From Candidatus Zixiibacteriota bacterium (lineage in GTDB: Bacteria > Zixibacteria > MSB-5A5 > GN15 > FEB-12): a stretch of 57,372 nt of DNA. How positions within the stretch are numbered: the first letter of the stretch is position 1; every line of letters starts with the position of its first letter. The stretch is from NCBI GenBank assembly GCA_020346225.1, contig CP070777.1, positions 2,037,632-2,095,003 of the forward strand, given 5' to 3'. The notes beneath the pieces were generated by a model. It was not told the DNA's origin and made no database searches. It worked only from the letters and a program-made list of their open reading frames with translations. Below, piece by piece: positions 20,420 to 29,681 of this stretch. The position numbers and the translations under genes were made by a program.

Positions 20420-21343
20420 ATGAAATATCTGGTTACAGGCGGAGCAGGATTTATCGGGTCCAACATCGCAAGCACCCTCGTCGAGAAAGGCGAGCAGGTC
20501 CGGATTCTGGATGATTTCTCCACCGGCCGCAGGGAAAATGTCGCGGACCTCGAGGGAAAGGTGGAGATGATAGAGGGCGACATCAGGGACATGGCCGCTG
20601 TCGAGAAAGCCGTCAGCGGCATGGACTACGTGCTGCACCAGGCGGCTCTGCCCTCGGTGCCCCGTTCCGTTAAGGACCCGTTGACGTCCAATGCCGTCAA
20701 CGTTGACGGGACTCTCAACCTTCTGGAGGCCTCGAAAAAGGCCGGGGTGAAGAAGTTCGTGATGGCCTCATCGTCGTCGGTTTACGGCGAGTCCGAGGAA
20801 CTGCCCAAGCACGAACAGATGCCTCCCAGTCCGCTCTCGCCTTACGCCGTGACCAAGTTGACCAACGAGTATTATCTGAAAGTCTATTGGGACTTGTACG
20901 CCTTTCCGACCGTCTCACTGCGCTACTTTAATATTTTCGGTCCGCGCCAGGACCCGCAGAGTCAGTACGCCGCGGTGGTTCCGCGCTTTATAACCGACCT
21001 TCTGGCCGGCCGGCAGCCGACGGTTTTCGGCGACGGTGAACAGTCGCGCGATTTTACCTACATCGACAATTGCGTCCGGGCCAATATCCTGGCGGCCACC
21101 AATGAGTCGCTCGTCGGGGACAACTTCAATGTTGCCTGCGGAGCACAGTTTACGCTCAACCAGATGCTTGATATCCTGCGCGAGATTATCGGCACCGATA
21201 TTCAGGCGAAGTATGACCCGCCCCGGGAAGGGGATATCAAACACTCTTACGCCGCCATCGATAAGCTCGTCAAATTCGGCTACAAGCCCGAGGTGGACTT
21301 CACCGAGGGTCTCAAGAGAACGGTCGCCTTCTTCAGGAAATGA
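20420..21343 (+). CDS. NAD-dependent epimerase/dehydratase (UDP-sugar 4-epimerase-like)
   Basis: A 307-residue extended short-chain dehydrogenase/reductase that would interconvert UDP-sugars. The NAD-binding loop VTGGAGFIGSN lies at the N-terminus. The catalytic Ser-Tyr-Lys set is in ASSSSVYGE and PYAVTK. Substrate-side segments SLRYFNIFGPRQDPQSQYAAVVPRF and FGDGEQSRDFTYIDN resemble UDP-N-acetylglucosamine 4-epimerases of the WbpP type more than GalE, but the specificity is inference. It stands alone and converges on the DUF6125 gene. Its product probably feeds surface polysaccharide synthesis. Confidence 0.9.
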   Translation: MKYLVTGGAGFIGSNIASTLVEKGEQVRILDDFSTGRRENVADLEGKVEMIEGDIRDMAAVEKAVSGMDYVLHQAALPSVPRSVKDPLTSNAVNVDGTLNLLEASKKAGVKKFVMASSSSVYGESEELPKHEQMPPSPLSPYAVTKLTNEYYLKVYWDLYAFPTVSLRYFNIFGPRQDPQSQYAAVVPRFITDLLAGRQPTVFGDGEQSRDFTYIDNCVRANILAATNESLVGDNFNVACGAQFTLNQMLDILREIIGTDIQAKYDPPREGDIKHSYAAIDKLVKFGYKPEVDFTEGLKRTVAFFRK

Positions 21344-21409
21344 GTTTGCCGGCAGGCCGACAGACTGAGTTTTCGAGATCAGCAGGCGGGGTTTGCCGGC
21401 CCTGCCTTT

Positions 21410-21919
21410 CTATATTGAGAATCGCCAGCCGCAGTAATGCTCGTCGCCGGCCCCGGGATCCGGGGGACAGCAAATACATTCCGTCCTGATGGCGGGGTCA
21501 ACGGTTTTGGCGAAGTTGTCATACTCGACGATGCCCACCTGCTTGCACGGAAAAAGGGGCAAATTCTTGCGCTTGCGCGCCTGTTGTACCCGACACTCGA
21601 CCATATAAAACTCGAATGAATTTCCGGTTTCGTTGCGGATTATTTGCCTGTTGAGGTGTGCGTACAGCCGAAAACCGAGGGCTTTCTTCAGCGCCCCGAG
21701 ACCACCTCTTTCGGGTATTCCGTGGCGGGCCATAATTCTCCTGGCCTCGATGACGGTGAACTTCTCCCAGGCTTCCCGGTCAAGTTCGATGGCCGCCTGA
21801 AGACCGTACTTCTTCTCTACCGCCTGAAACCACAGGCCGTCGTGCGCCAGCCAGTTCTTGGCGAAATCCAGAAGCATTCCCTCGAGCGTCTCTCGCTTCA
21901 AATCCCCCGTGTTGACCAT
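21410..21919 (-). CDS. DUF6125-like protein with cysteine-rich C-terminus
   Basis: A 169-residue cytosolic protein. The N-terminal helices contain FAKNWLAHDGLWFQAVEKKYGLQAAIELDREAWEKFTVIEARRI, a pattern I associate with the DUF6125 family and its ATC-hydrolase-like relatives. The C-terminal third carries a set of cysteines (MVECRVQQAR, FPCKQ, ECICCPPDP, HYCGW) that could bind metal. No function is known. The start has an AGAGGAC site. It sits between two converging or diverging genes with no operon partner. Confidence 0.65.
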   Translation of the reverse strand: MVNTGDLKRETLEGMLLDFAKNWLAHDGLWFQAVEKKYGLQAAIELDREAWEKFTVIEARRIMARHGIPERGGLGALKKALGFRLYAHLNRQIIRNETGNSFEFYMVECRVQQARKRKNLPLFPCKQVGIVEYDNFAKTVDPAIRTECICCPPDPGAGDEHYCGWRFSI

Positions 21920-22122
21920 AATGCTTGTCCTCTATACCTGTTGCGGCCTCGGCCGGCACCAACAATTTCTTTACAAAACTTTGGCGCCGGACTATTATTC
22001 TACGTCATTTAAATTGAGCGGTCAATCGCTATCGGAACAAACCGGAATGATATTAAGTCCGTTATACTATAGTGAACCGCACCTTGGTCGAATCTGTTGA
22101 GCCGCCGCTCAGGAAAGCGCTG

Positions 22123-25062
22123 ATGCTGAACAAGCTCAAAGCAAATACCGTCCGGTTCCTCTGTATTTTCTGTGCGCTGCTGGTTGCGGCCGCGCCTCTC
22201 TCGGCCGGGCGGCTGTCGGAAGACCTGGAGCGGGTCGCCTCCCGTCTGAACCCGAACGGCGTGATCCGCGTATGGATCGAACTGCCTCGAGTCGAGGACC
22301 CGGCGCAGCTCAAAGCCGGCACACGACGGCCATTCCGGGCCGAACGTCATTCGCTGGTCATGGGTCGCCTCAAAGACATTCACGCCTCCGCCCAGGAGAA
22401 TCTGCTCGTTCATCTCGATCGTCTGAGAGCCCGCGGCCAGGCCGGTGCGGTCAAACCGCACTGGATTGTCAATGTCGTGGAGGCCGAGATTGTCGTCGGA
22501 CGGCTGGCCGAACTCGCCGCTCGCGACGATATCACTATCGTTTACTCGGTGCCTGAAGTCGTGACCATCAATCCGGATAAACTCGAAAGTTCGCCGTCGG
22601 CGGCTGTCGGCGTTGAAGGCAACCTCACCTACATCAACGCTCCGGCCGCCTGGGCCGTTGGCTACACGGGACAGGGGCGAATCATCTGCACTTTCGATAC
22701 CGGTGTTGACGGCCTTCATCCGGCTCTGTACGACAACTGGAAGGGGCACGACGGTGACTCCGCTGCCGCCTGGTTTGACCCGGTCGATAACCAGTCTTTC
22801 CCGCACACCATTTCCCTGTGCGGGCTTCCCATCTGCCGTCCCGCTCACGGCACGCAGACCACCGGGATAGCGGTTGGACGCGACAACGCCGCCGGCGACA
22901 CCATCGGCGTGGCCCCCGACGCCAAATGGATATCAGCCGCCGTTATCGATGTTGCCGGAGCCTCCATAATCGATGCCTTCGAGTGGGCGGCCGACCCGGA
23001 CGGCGATCCCAACAGTCTCGACGATGTCCCCGATGTGATAAACCACAGCTGGGGTGTTCCCGATATCGGTTGCCAGAACATTTTCTTCGATATGATCGAT
23101 AACATCGAAGCTATGGGCATCGTCAATATCTTCGCCGCCGGAAACGAAGGGCCGGCTTCGTTCACTATTCGCAACCCGGCCGACCGGGCCAACAACTCGC
23201 TGGACTGCTTCGCCGCCGGCGGTATCGACCACAACACGGGCCAGGTCTGGGTTTCATCGTCACGGGGTCCTTCTGAATGCAACGATGGTGCCACGAAACC
23301 GAACGTGGTCGCGCCCGCGGTCGGTATCAGAACGTCGGTGCCGGGCGGATTTTACAGCAGTCCCAGCGGTACTTCTTTCGCGGCGCCGCACGTTTCCGGC
23401 CTGGTCGCCCTGCTGCGACAGAAAAACCCCAACGCCACCGTCGATCAAATCAAAAGCGCGGTTCTGGCAACTACTGATAATCTCGGTCTGAGCCTGCCCG
23501 ACAACGATTACGGCTGGGGCGTGATAGACTGCCTGGCGGCGCTGAACGCGCTGCCGCCGGGGAGCGCTCAACCGAACCTGCGCGTTTATTCTTTCGACCA
23601 TGACGCTATCAGCGCCGGAGATGAAGTCACCGGCACCCTTGTCCTCAAGAATTTGGGAGCTTCCGCCAGCGGCGTTTCGGTCAGCCTTCTGGACAGTAAT
23701 CCGGCGCTGGATGTCCTGGCCGGTTCCGCCTCATTCGGAAATATCGCCCAGGGAGACACCGTCCGAGCCGACACCCCCTTCCGGGTCGCCGTGGCCGACA
23801 CCGTCACCGAGGGCGCCATTCTTTCGCTCGACCTTCGTATCACTGCGGTCGGCTACACCACCGTAGCCAGGCTCTTCTTTGTCATCGAGCCGCGCACCGC
23901 CCGGTCGTTCGTCACCCACAGCGTCGGCAATATCCAGTTCAGCCTGACGAATTACGGCACCTACGGGCTGGGAGACAACTCCTCTTTCCCGGCCGGAGGT
24001 CTCGGCTTTCGATTCCGCAGCGGCGAGAACGACCTCTATGATGGCGGCCTGATGGTAGGCATCGATGGTGGTCACGTCCCCAACGGCGTTATGGTGGCTT
24101 CGGGTGAACCTGACGGCGATTTCGCCGTTCTTCCCGGAGGCAACATCGCCTTCGTGGCGCCGGGGCACGATAGTGTCGGCCAGCAGACCTTGGCACGTTT
24201 CTCGGACAGCAGGGGAGAGGGTTCGATCGGCCTGGAAATTCAGCAAAGCAGCTTTGCTTTCGATATCAGTCCGAACCGCAACTTCATAATCCTGCGCTAT
24301 GTGGTGAAGAACACAGGTACTACGGTTCTGACCGACCTGTACCTGGGCCTGCATCTTGACTGGGACGTCGGCAGTGCCTTCAGCAATGTGGGCGGATATG
24401 AGTCAACGGGTCAGTTTGCCTGGATTGCGCAAAATACCGGCAGCGGGATAACGCAGTATCGGGGTGCCCGCGCCCTGCATGGTCTCTTTGTCACGGCATA
24501 CATCGACTCCGGTCGCGTCATCTATGCTCCGCCGCTGGGGGAGGACGGGTACACCGATGCCGAGAAATTCGCCGCTCTCAGCCGGGGTATTGACGCTCCC
24601 GACGAGTTGCGCCAGGGCTTCCGGGACCTCTTTCAGGTGGTCGCCGTGAAGGCCCATCTCACGCCCGGCGACATCGATACCGTCGCCTTCGCTCTGCTGG
24701 CCGGCCAAACCTTCGCGGAGATAGAAGAGGCCGCCGGGCAATCGCTCGAAGCGTACATAGAGTATGTGAACGATGGGGTCACACCGCCGCCGCCGGTGCC
24801 GGAAATATTCGCGCTCTACCAGAACTATCCGAACCCCTTCAATGAAAGCACCGCTATTCCCTTCTGTCTCGAAAGCACCACGGACTATACCCTGAGTATC
24901 TACAACATCGTTGGCCGAAAGGTGCGCGAGTTTGCCGGGCGCGACGGCCCCGGTCAGGTGACTATCAATTTTGGCGGAGAATCGCTTGCCTCCGGGATTT
25001 ATCTTTACAGGCTAAAGGCAGGGGATTTTACCGAGTCGCGAAAAATGTTGCTTCTGAAGTAA
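22123..25062 (+). CDS. Secreted subtilase (S8) with type IX secretion sorting domain
   Basis: A 979-residue protein starting at ATG 22123 (AGGAAAG upstream, signal peptide ending APLSAG) rather than the longer GTG frame from 22072. Order of parts: signal peptide; a propeptide-like region to about residue 150; the subtilisin domain with Asp in CTFDTGVDG (residue 192), His in PAHGTQTTG (242) and Ser in SGTSFAAPHVSG; a CARDB-like beta domain (VTGTLVLKNLGASASGVSV); a further beta-rich region; then a type A C-terminal sorting domain beginning LYQNYPNPFNEST and ending ASGIYLYRLKAGD. That domain directs proteins through the type IX system to the cell surface in the FCB group. A TATACT box lies at 22063-22068. 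Confidence 0.93.
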   Translation: MLNKLKANTVRFLCIFCALLVAAAPLSAGRLSEDLERVASRLNPNGVIRVWIELPRVEDPAQLKAGTRRPFRAERHSLVMGRLKDIHASAQENLLVHLDRLRARGQAGAVKPHWIVNVVEAEIVVGRLAELAARDDITIVYSVPEVVTINPDKLESSPSAAVGVEGNLTYINAPAAWAVGYTGQGRIICTFDTGVDGLHPALYDNWKGHDGDSAAAWFDPVDNQSFPHTISLCGLPICRPAHGTQTTGIAVGRDNAAGDTIGVAPDAKWISAAVIDVAGASIIDAFEWAADPDGDPNSLDDVPDVINHSWGVPDIGCQNIFFDMIDNIEAMGIVNIFAAGNEGPASFTIRNPADRANNSLDCFAAGGIDHNTGQVWVSSSRGPSECNDGATKPNVVAPAVGIRTSVPGGFYSSPSGTSFAAPHVSGLVALLRQKNPNATVDQIKSAVLATTDNLGLSLPDNDYGWGVIDCLAALNALPPGSAQPNLRVYSFDHDAISAGDEVTGTLVLKNLGASASGVSVSLLDSNPALDVLAGSASFGNIAQGDTVRADTPFRVAVADTVTEGAILSLDLRITAVGYTTVARLFFVIEPRTARSFVTHSVGNIQFSLTNYGTYGLGDNSSFPAGGLGFRFRSGENDLYDGGLMVGIDGGHVPNGVMVASGEPDGDFAVLPGGNIAFVAPGHDSVGQQTLARFSDSRGEGSIGLEIQQSSFAFDISPNRNFIILRYVVKNTGTTVLTDLYLGLHLDWDVGSAFSNVGGYESTGQFAWIAQNTGSGITQYRGARALHGLFVTAYIDSGRVIYAPPLGEDGYTDAEKFAALSRGIDAPDELRQGFRDLFQVVAVKAHLTPGDIDTVAFALLAGQTFAEIEEAAGQSLEAYIEYVNDGVTPPPPVPEIFALYQNYPNPFNESTAIPFCLESTTDYTLSIYNIVGRKVREFAGRDGPGQVTINFGGESLASGIYLYRLKAGDFTESRKMLLLK

Positions 25063-25067
25063 CCCTG

Positions 25068-26180
25068 TCAAGGCGCTTCGAACGACAGCGCCCTGATTCC
25101 CGTCACCCGCTCCAGATGCCTTGCCTCTTCGACTTTGTGGCAAAAGAGCGCGACCTTGTTCACGTCCAGCCGGGACAGGTCCAGGTCACCCTTGAATCGA
25201 TACTCGTCCTCCCGTGTCCAATCAGCCTTCACACCGCCCGACTGGGTGAGCCACGCGGGGCTCGGCTGACCCTTTTCTGACGGTGCCTTCGACCGGTTTT
25301 GCCGGTAATTTACCGGCCTTACTCCGAGGGCCAGAGCCGACCGCTTCTCGATGCCGATACCGTACGGTTCGAAGGACATTTCCCGGTACCTCGCCCGCCA
25401 CTTCATCAGTGCCGCCATTTCGCATGGCTTGCGGCCCGAGAAGGAAACGGTGGGCGTGCCCGAGGGCATGTGTCTCGATGAGGCTCGAATCGTTTTCTCC
25501 GTGGCGATATTCAGCAGGCTGTCAAAGGCCGTTCTGGGATACCTGTCCGAGGACACTACGGCCCGATAGTATTCGATGAGTCTTTCGCCGGGCCAGGCCG
25601 AATTGAATGTTCGGGTCCAGTGAATTAAAAAACCGGCACCGACTTCGTCCAGACAGGGATTGAGCCGGCCCGGCTTAATGTGATAGGCCAGTGGTGCGCT
25701 CCGACCGCGATACGCGATCCTGAAATCGTCGATCAGCTGCTTGCCCTGCAATCGTTCCTGTTCGATCAGTGTCTCCATACTCCCGCCGCCGCGGATCGAA
25801 ACGGGAACCAGAAGGTCGGCCTCACCCACCACCACTCTGTCCCGAAACGGCCATATTCTGCGATCCTTGGCCATTTCCGTCGTAAGCTGCAGATCGAGGA
25901 ATTCGGTCCGCTCCCATGCCAGCTCAAACTGCTCGAGCGCTCCCTTGATGCGCTGCTGGAAGTCTTTGTTGCCGGCCGCCGGAACGACTATCAACTGCCG
26001 AACCTTGCCGATGGAGCCCAGGCTCGTTAGAAGATCCCATGTTTGCATCCCGCACGAGGAACATAATCTCAGACCGCGATCCTTTACCCAGTTGATTGCT
26101 TCTGCGGATTTCCTGACCCATTCATCACGGCCGCAGGGCCGCAGGGCCTGGCGGGAAAGCAGCACCGCTGCCGTCCGCAT
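25068..26180 (-). CDS. Unrecognised two-domain protein (Rossmann-like N-terminus)
   Basis: A 370-residue soluble protein that I cannot place in a family. Residues 1-150 alternate strands and helices: AAVLLSRQALRPCG, GLRLCSSCGMQTWDLLTSLG and VVVGEADLLVPVSIRGGGSM recall nucleotide-binding Rossmann proteins of the SLOG/DprA type. Residues about 170-320 form a second domain with Arg/His/Tyr-rich conserved-looking stretches (YHIKPGRLNPCLDEVG, EKTIRASSRHMPSG, VSFSGRKPCEMAALMKWRARY). The C-terminus has a basic-acidic strand pattern (EDEYRFKGDLDLSRLD). It has no signal peptide or membrane segment. It converges on the T9SS subtilase with a five-base gap and is followed upstream by a ZIP transporter gene on the same strand, 21 bases away, so the two may be co-transcribed. 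Confidence 0.7.
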   Translation of the reverse strand: MRTAAVLLSRQALRPCGRDEWVRKSAEAINWVKDRGLRLCSSCGMQTWDLLTSLGSIGKVRQLIVVPAAGNKDFQQRIKGALEQFELAWERTEFLDLQLTTEMAKDRRIWPFRDRVVVGEADLLVPVSIRGGGSMETLIEQERLQGKQLIDDFRIAYRGRSAPLAYHIKPGRLNPCLDEVGAGFLIHWTRTFNSAWPGERLIEYYRAVVSSDRYPRTAFDSLLNIATEKTIRASSRHMPSGTPTVSFSGRKPCEMAALMKWRARYREMSFEPYGIGIEKRSALALGVRPVNYRQNRSKAPSEKGQPSPAWLTQSGGVKADWTREDEYRFKGDLDLSRLDVNKVALFCHKVEEARHLERVTGIRALSFEAP

Positions 26181-26201
26181 GTGAACCCTCCCCGGGGCTA
26201 T

Positions 26202-26966
26202 TTATCCTAACACGTTATCCATAGCCATCATGATCACGAATCCTATCATCACCCCGAAGGTGGCGTGACGGGCTTTGCCCTTGGAATGTGTTTCGGGTAT
26301 GATCTCGTCGCTTATCACGAACAGCATGGCGCCGGCGGCAAAAGCCAGTCCCACCGGCAAAACGGGCTCAAAGACTGTCACCGCACCCACTCCGAGCAGG
26401 CCGCCCACCGGCTCCACCAGACCCGTGACAGCCGCCACCCCGATGGCCGCCCAGCGGTTGTAGCCGAGCGTGATAAGGGGCAGGGCCACCGCCAACCCCT
26501 CAGGCAGGTTCTGAAGACCGATGCCGATAGCCAGGCTGGTGCCCGCACCGATGTCACCGCCCCCGAAACCGACCCCCACGGCCAGGCCCTCGGGAAAATT
26601 ATGAATGGTGATGGCAATAACGAACAACCATATCTTCTTTAGCTTGCTGTCCGGGCCTTCCCGGCCGATAAAGAAGTGCTCGTGAGGTAACCATTTATCC
26701 ACGCGGTCCAGCACCAGGGCTCCCAGGAGCATCCCGGCGACGACGATATACGCCCCGCTCCCCGGCCACAATCTGTTGCCGTGCTCTATTCCCGGCACGA
26801 TCAGCGAGAACGATGTTGCCGCGAGCATGACTCCGGCCGCGCCACCCAGCATGGTGTTGAGTATCTTGTCCGGTACGTTCTTGAAAAACAGTGACGGAAG
26901 CGCTCCCAGGCCGGTCCCCAGGCCGGCCAGCGCGCTCGCCAGAAGCCCCATCGCGAATATCGACAT
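26202..26966 (-). CDS. ZIP family metal transporter
   Basis: A 254-residue inner-membrane importer of zinc or related divalent metals. Eight hydrophobic helices are visible. The two metal-path helices carry the family motifs: HNFPEGLAVGVGF in helix 4 and QNLPEGLAVALPL in helix 5, although the second has Gln where His is common. A short charged loop with HEHF precedes helix 4. The ATG at 26966 is preceded by AAGGGGCGG. It resembles the GufA/ZupT branch. The gene for the unrecognised two-domain protein follows it on the same strand after 21 bases. Confidence 0.92.
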   Translation of the reverse strand: MSIFAMGLLASALAGLGTGLGALPSLFFKNVPDKILNTMLGGAAGVMLAATSFSLIVPGIEHGNRLWPGSGAYIVVAGMLLGALVLDRVDKWLPHEHFFIGREGPDSKLKKIWLFVIAITIHNFPEGLAVGVGFGGGDIGAGTSLAIGIGLQNLPEGLAVALPLITLGYNRWAAIGVAAVTGLVEPVGGLLGVGAVTVFEPVLPVGLAFAAGAMLFVISDEIIPETHSKGKARHATFGVMIGFVIMMAMDNVLG

Positions 26967-27084
26967 CAATCCGCCCCTTAATGCGTTTAACGTACGTCGA
27001 TGAAGATAAGAAGGTGGTTTTTGCCGGGGCGAGTCAATAAAAAAGACTATTGCGCACTTGGTTTGAAAACGGTTTCATTTGCAC

Positions 27085-28293
27085 ATGCCGTTGCGTCTGT
27101 GTCTTATCATCGCCTGTTCCCTGCTTCCGTCGGCTCTGGGTGTTCATGCCGCCACCCTGACGGTGGAGAGGGGTTCGGACCTGCAGTCGGTGATCGATTT
27201 CGCTGCTGACGGCGATACCATTCTGCTCGGGGCCAAGGTATTTGAGGCCGCGCCGGCTCCGTTCGTCGAACCCCTCTGCGGTAACTGCCAGACCCATCGG
27301 ACCGAAGTCAACGCCACACGCGGTTTTGTAATAGAAGATAAGGCGCTGGTCATCGCAGGCAAAGACCGCAGGCAAAGCAGGCTGGTGACCAACGCCGGGT
27401 ACGGTGTCTACTTCGAGAATTCCTACGGTTCCCAGCTCAGGAACCTGACCATCACCGGCGGCAAGAGGGATGCCGACGGCAACGCCACCGACGCTGCTGT
27501 CGTCGTAAGGAACTCCCGCGTTACCGTCGCTGAGGTCGATATAATCAACAACAATCACCTGCTCGATACCGTGGTGGTCGGCATCGGCGGCGTGTTCGGC
27601 CGGGAAGGAGCCGAAATCACGGTGCGCCAGTGCCGCATCGAGAATAACGGCTGGGACGGTGTCGCTCTCTACCGCGGCGCACATGCCAGCGTCACCGACT
27701 GCCTGATAAAGAACGGGCGCGGTGCCGGCATCGGTGTCACCTGGGATGCCTCGTGCGTGGCCTACCGCAATGAGATTACCGGTTACTGGAAAGGCCTCGG
27801 CGGCTTCGGCAGCGCCTGGGTCATAGCCCGCAACAATCTGATTCACGAAAATCTCGGCTGGGGTGTTATCGCCTACGGAGACGCCTACATGGATATCACC
27901 AACAACGTAGTTCACCACAACGGCAATTGCGGAATCGCTCCCTGGTCCACCGAGAGTCGGGGGAGGATCGTGAACAATATTGTGACGGAAAACGGCTGGC
28001 GTGAGGAATGGGTCTGCCCCTGCGTCGGTGTCGTCAACTACGGCGATTGGGCCAAGTGGGACTTCGGCCACAATATTGTCTGGGGTAACCAGGAAGGCGA
28101 CTACCTTGACATTTTCGACCAGACCGGAATGAAGGGCAACCTGAGCGAGGACCCCCTGTTTGCGGGCGACGGCGATTTTCATGTGCTCGATAATTCCCCG
28201 GCTCTCAACGCCGGTGACACTGCCATTTTCAATCGCGACGGAACCGTGTCGCACATCGGCCTTTACGGCGGACCGCAGGCTCCTCGCCGGTAA
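27085..28293 (+). CDS. Secreted right-handed beta-helix repeat protein
   Basis: A 402-residue exported protein. It starts with a signal peptide (LRLCLIIACSLLPSALGVHA). It then contains a DUF1565-like opening (LQSVIDFAADGDTILLGAKVF) and a run of parallel beta-helix turns, each with short strands and Asn ladders: GSQLRNLTITGG, ITVRQCRIENNGWDGVALY, ASVTDCLIKNGRGAGIGVT, WVIARNNLIHENLGWGVIAY, MDITNNVVHHNGNCGI, RIVNNIVTENG. The end SPALNAGD is common in these proteins. Such folds occur in polysaccharide lyases and surface adhesins; no catalytic residues are obvious. The ATG at 27085 or a TTG at 27079 could be the start; neither has a ribosome site. Confidence 0.82.
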   Translation: MPLRLCLIIACSLLPSALGVHAATLTVERGSDLQSVIDFAADGDTILLGAKVFEAAPAPFVEPLCGNCQTHRTEVNATRGFVIEDKALVIAGKDRRQSRLVTNAGYGVYFENSYGSQLRNLTITGGKRDADGNATDAAVVVRNSRVTVAEVDIINNNHLLDTVVVGIGGVFGREGAEITVRQCRIENNGWDGVALYRGAHASVTDCLIKNGRGAGIGVTWDASCVAYRNEITGYWKGLGGFGSAWVIARNNLIHENLGWGVIAYGDAYMDITNNVVHHNGNCGIAPWSTESRGRIVNNIVTENGWREEWVCPCVGVVNYGDWAKWDFGHNIVWGNQEGDYLDIFDQTGMKGNLSEDPLFAGDGDFHVLDNSPALNAGDTAIFNRDGTVSHIGLYGGPQAPRR

Positions 28294-28410
28294 GCTGACC
28301 CTCAGCCGGCGCCGCGCCAACCGCATTTTCAGAAAAAGTTAAATGTTGCTTCACTCTCGTCCGAATGAATATCCTGAGTAGGCTCTGCAAATCTCCAAGG
28401 AGGGTTTCTG

Positions 28411-29349
28411 ATGAGACGCGTGATTCTAATCGGCCTCGCGCTGGGGCTGATGGCAGCTTTCGTGGTCGGGTGCGGCGATGATGACGAAACCCCGACTACT
28501 TCCACCAAAGACACGGGTGACCTGAGCGACCCCACTTACGTGGTGGTCGAGGGAGCCTTTACCGAATCCGAGGCCGTGGCTGACGAACTCTGGGCCTGGC
28601 TGGAAGGCCTCATGGATACCGTATTCACCGATTCGGCCAACCTGGCCTCCGGCAAATACCCGCCGGCCGTGGCCGCCGCCGATTCCGTTAGCCTGGCTTA
28701 CCACGCCAACACCCAGTACTGGTATCTCTACATCAGGCACATCGACACCACCTTCGGTCAGCAGCAGGCGGTCCAGGAAATCGTCACCTTTGTGCTTCAT
28801 GATTCCGTCCAGTTTGTCCACGGCACCGCCGCCGTGCAGTGGCCCGACTCCAGCCTCTTGACCCGCATCAACAACGGCGTTTTGCTGACCGTGAATACCA
28901 TGACCGGCGTCGGCAGCATGACGGCGGCCCAGAATGTCAATGTCGTCGGTGCCCCGGGCGAAATAGTCGACCGTGGCGATGTGGTCCTTAACGGCACGCG
29001 AAGTTATGACTTCAACGTCACCGACCAGGCCAACAATTGCTCCATAGACATCGACATCACCGGCACCGCCAATGACGTCGGCATGAACCTGACGGTGATC
29101 GACGCCGGCGGCTGTCCGAACTCCGGAGTGCTCACCCACAACGGCACCATCGCCATCGAATGCACCGGTGATAACACTGTCAGCTTCAGCGATACCTGGG
29201 TCATCACCCAGACTTTCCATGCTGACTCCTATGACATAGTTGTCGAGAACAGCACGACCCGCTGGGCAACCACCGAGACCTGTCCGACGACGGGTGGTGT
29301 CACCTCATCGATAGCCAAACTGCTGGCCGATTTCAGGCGCAACCGTTGA
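28411..29349 (+). CDS. Hypothetical lipoprotein
   Basis: A 312-residue protein with a clear lipoprotein signal (FVVGCGDDDE; cysteine near residue 21) and a strong AAGGAGGG ribosome site. After an acidic, Thr-rich linker it becomes a beta-rich domain with repeated short strands (VTFVLHDSVQFVHG, NNCSIDIDITGTA, MNLTVIDAGG). Two Cys-containing turns (NNCSIDI, GGCPNSG) may form a disulfide. I recognise no family. It has its own terminator just downstream. Confidence 0.75.
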   Translation: MRRVILIGLALGLMAAFVVGCGDDDETPTTSTKDTGDLSDPTYVVVEGAFTESEAVADELWAWLEGLMDTVFTDSANLASGKYPPAVAAADSVSLAYHANTQYWYLYIRHIDTTFGQQQAVQEIVTFVLHDSVQFVHGTAAVQWPDSSLLTRINNGVLLTVNTMTGVGSMTAAQNVNVVGAPGEIVDRGDVVLNGTRSYDFNVTDQANNCSIDIDITGTANDVGMNLTVIDAGGCPNSGVLTHNGTIAIECTGDNTVSFSDTWVITQTFHADSYDIVVENSTTRWATTETCPTTGGVTSSIAKLLADFRRNR

Positions 29350-29379
29350 GGCGTGAGCCGCTGTATCAGGCGTGAATTC

Positions 29380-29410
29380 AGGAGGAAGGCCCGGCGGTCT
29401 TCCTCCTTTT
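29380..29410 (+). terminator. Rho-independent terminator after the lipoprotein gene
   Basis: AGGAGGAAG (29380-29388) pairs with CTTCCTCCT (29399-29407), a 9-bp perfect stem, followed by TTT. Confidence 0.8.
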
Positions 29411-29501
29411 GCTGCCGTCTGTCTGATGGTACGATTGTCGACGGCATTATTGTCTTGACACGGTTTGGCGGTCGGTCCAAATTGTAGCTGACGACATGAT
29501 C

Positions 29502-29586
29502 GGAGGAGTGGCTGAGTGGTCGAAAGCGGCGGTCTTGAAAACCGTTGTACCGAATGGTACCGTGGGTTCGAATCCTACCTCCTCCG
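29502..29586 (+). tRNA. tRNA-Ser (anticodon TGA)
   Basis: Acceptor arms GGAGGAG and CTCCTCC pair fully. The anticodon loop CTTGAAA carries TGA at 29536-29538, reading UCA codons. A long variable arm (about TGTACCGAATGGTACCG) is typical of serine tRNAs, and the T-arm reads GTGGG-TTCGAAT-CCTAC. No CCA is encoded. A TTGACA box at 29455-29460 probably belongs to its promoter. Confidence 0.97.
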
Positions 29587-29681
29587 CTTAATTACGACGA
29601 CTTGTCGCCGCGTGTGACATCGTGCTATCTTATCCGATGCGTGGTATTCCGATCACTAACAGGGAAGGGAGACATGTTCAT

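Noticed and set aside
27034-28326. A 430-residue minus-strand frame opposite the beta-helix protein
   Set aside because: The plus-strand frame has a signal peptide and repeats; the opposite frame has neither and no ribosome site.
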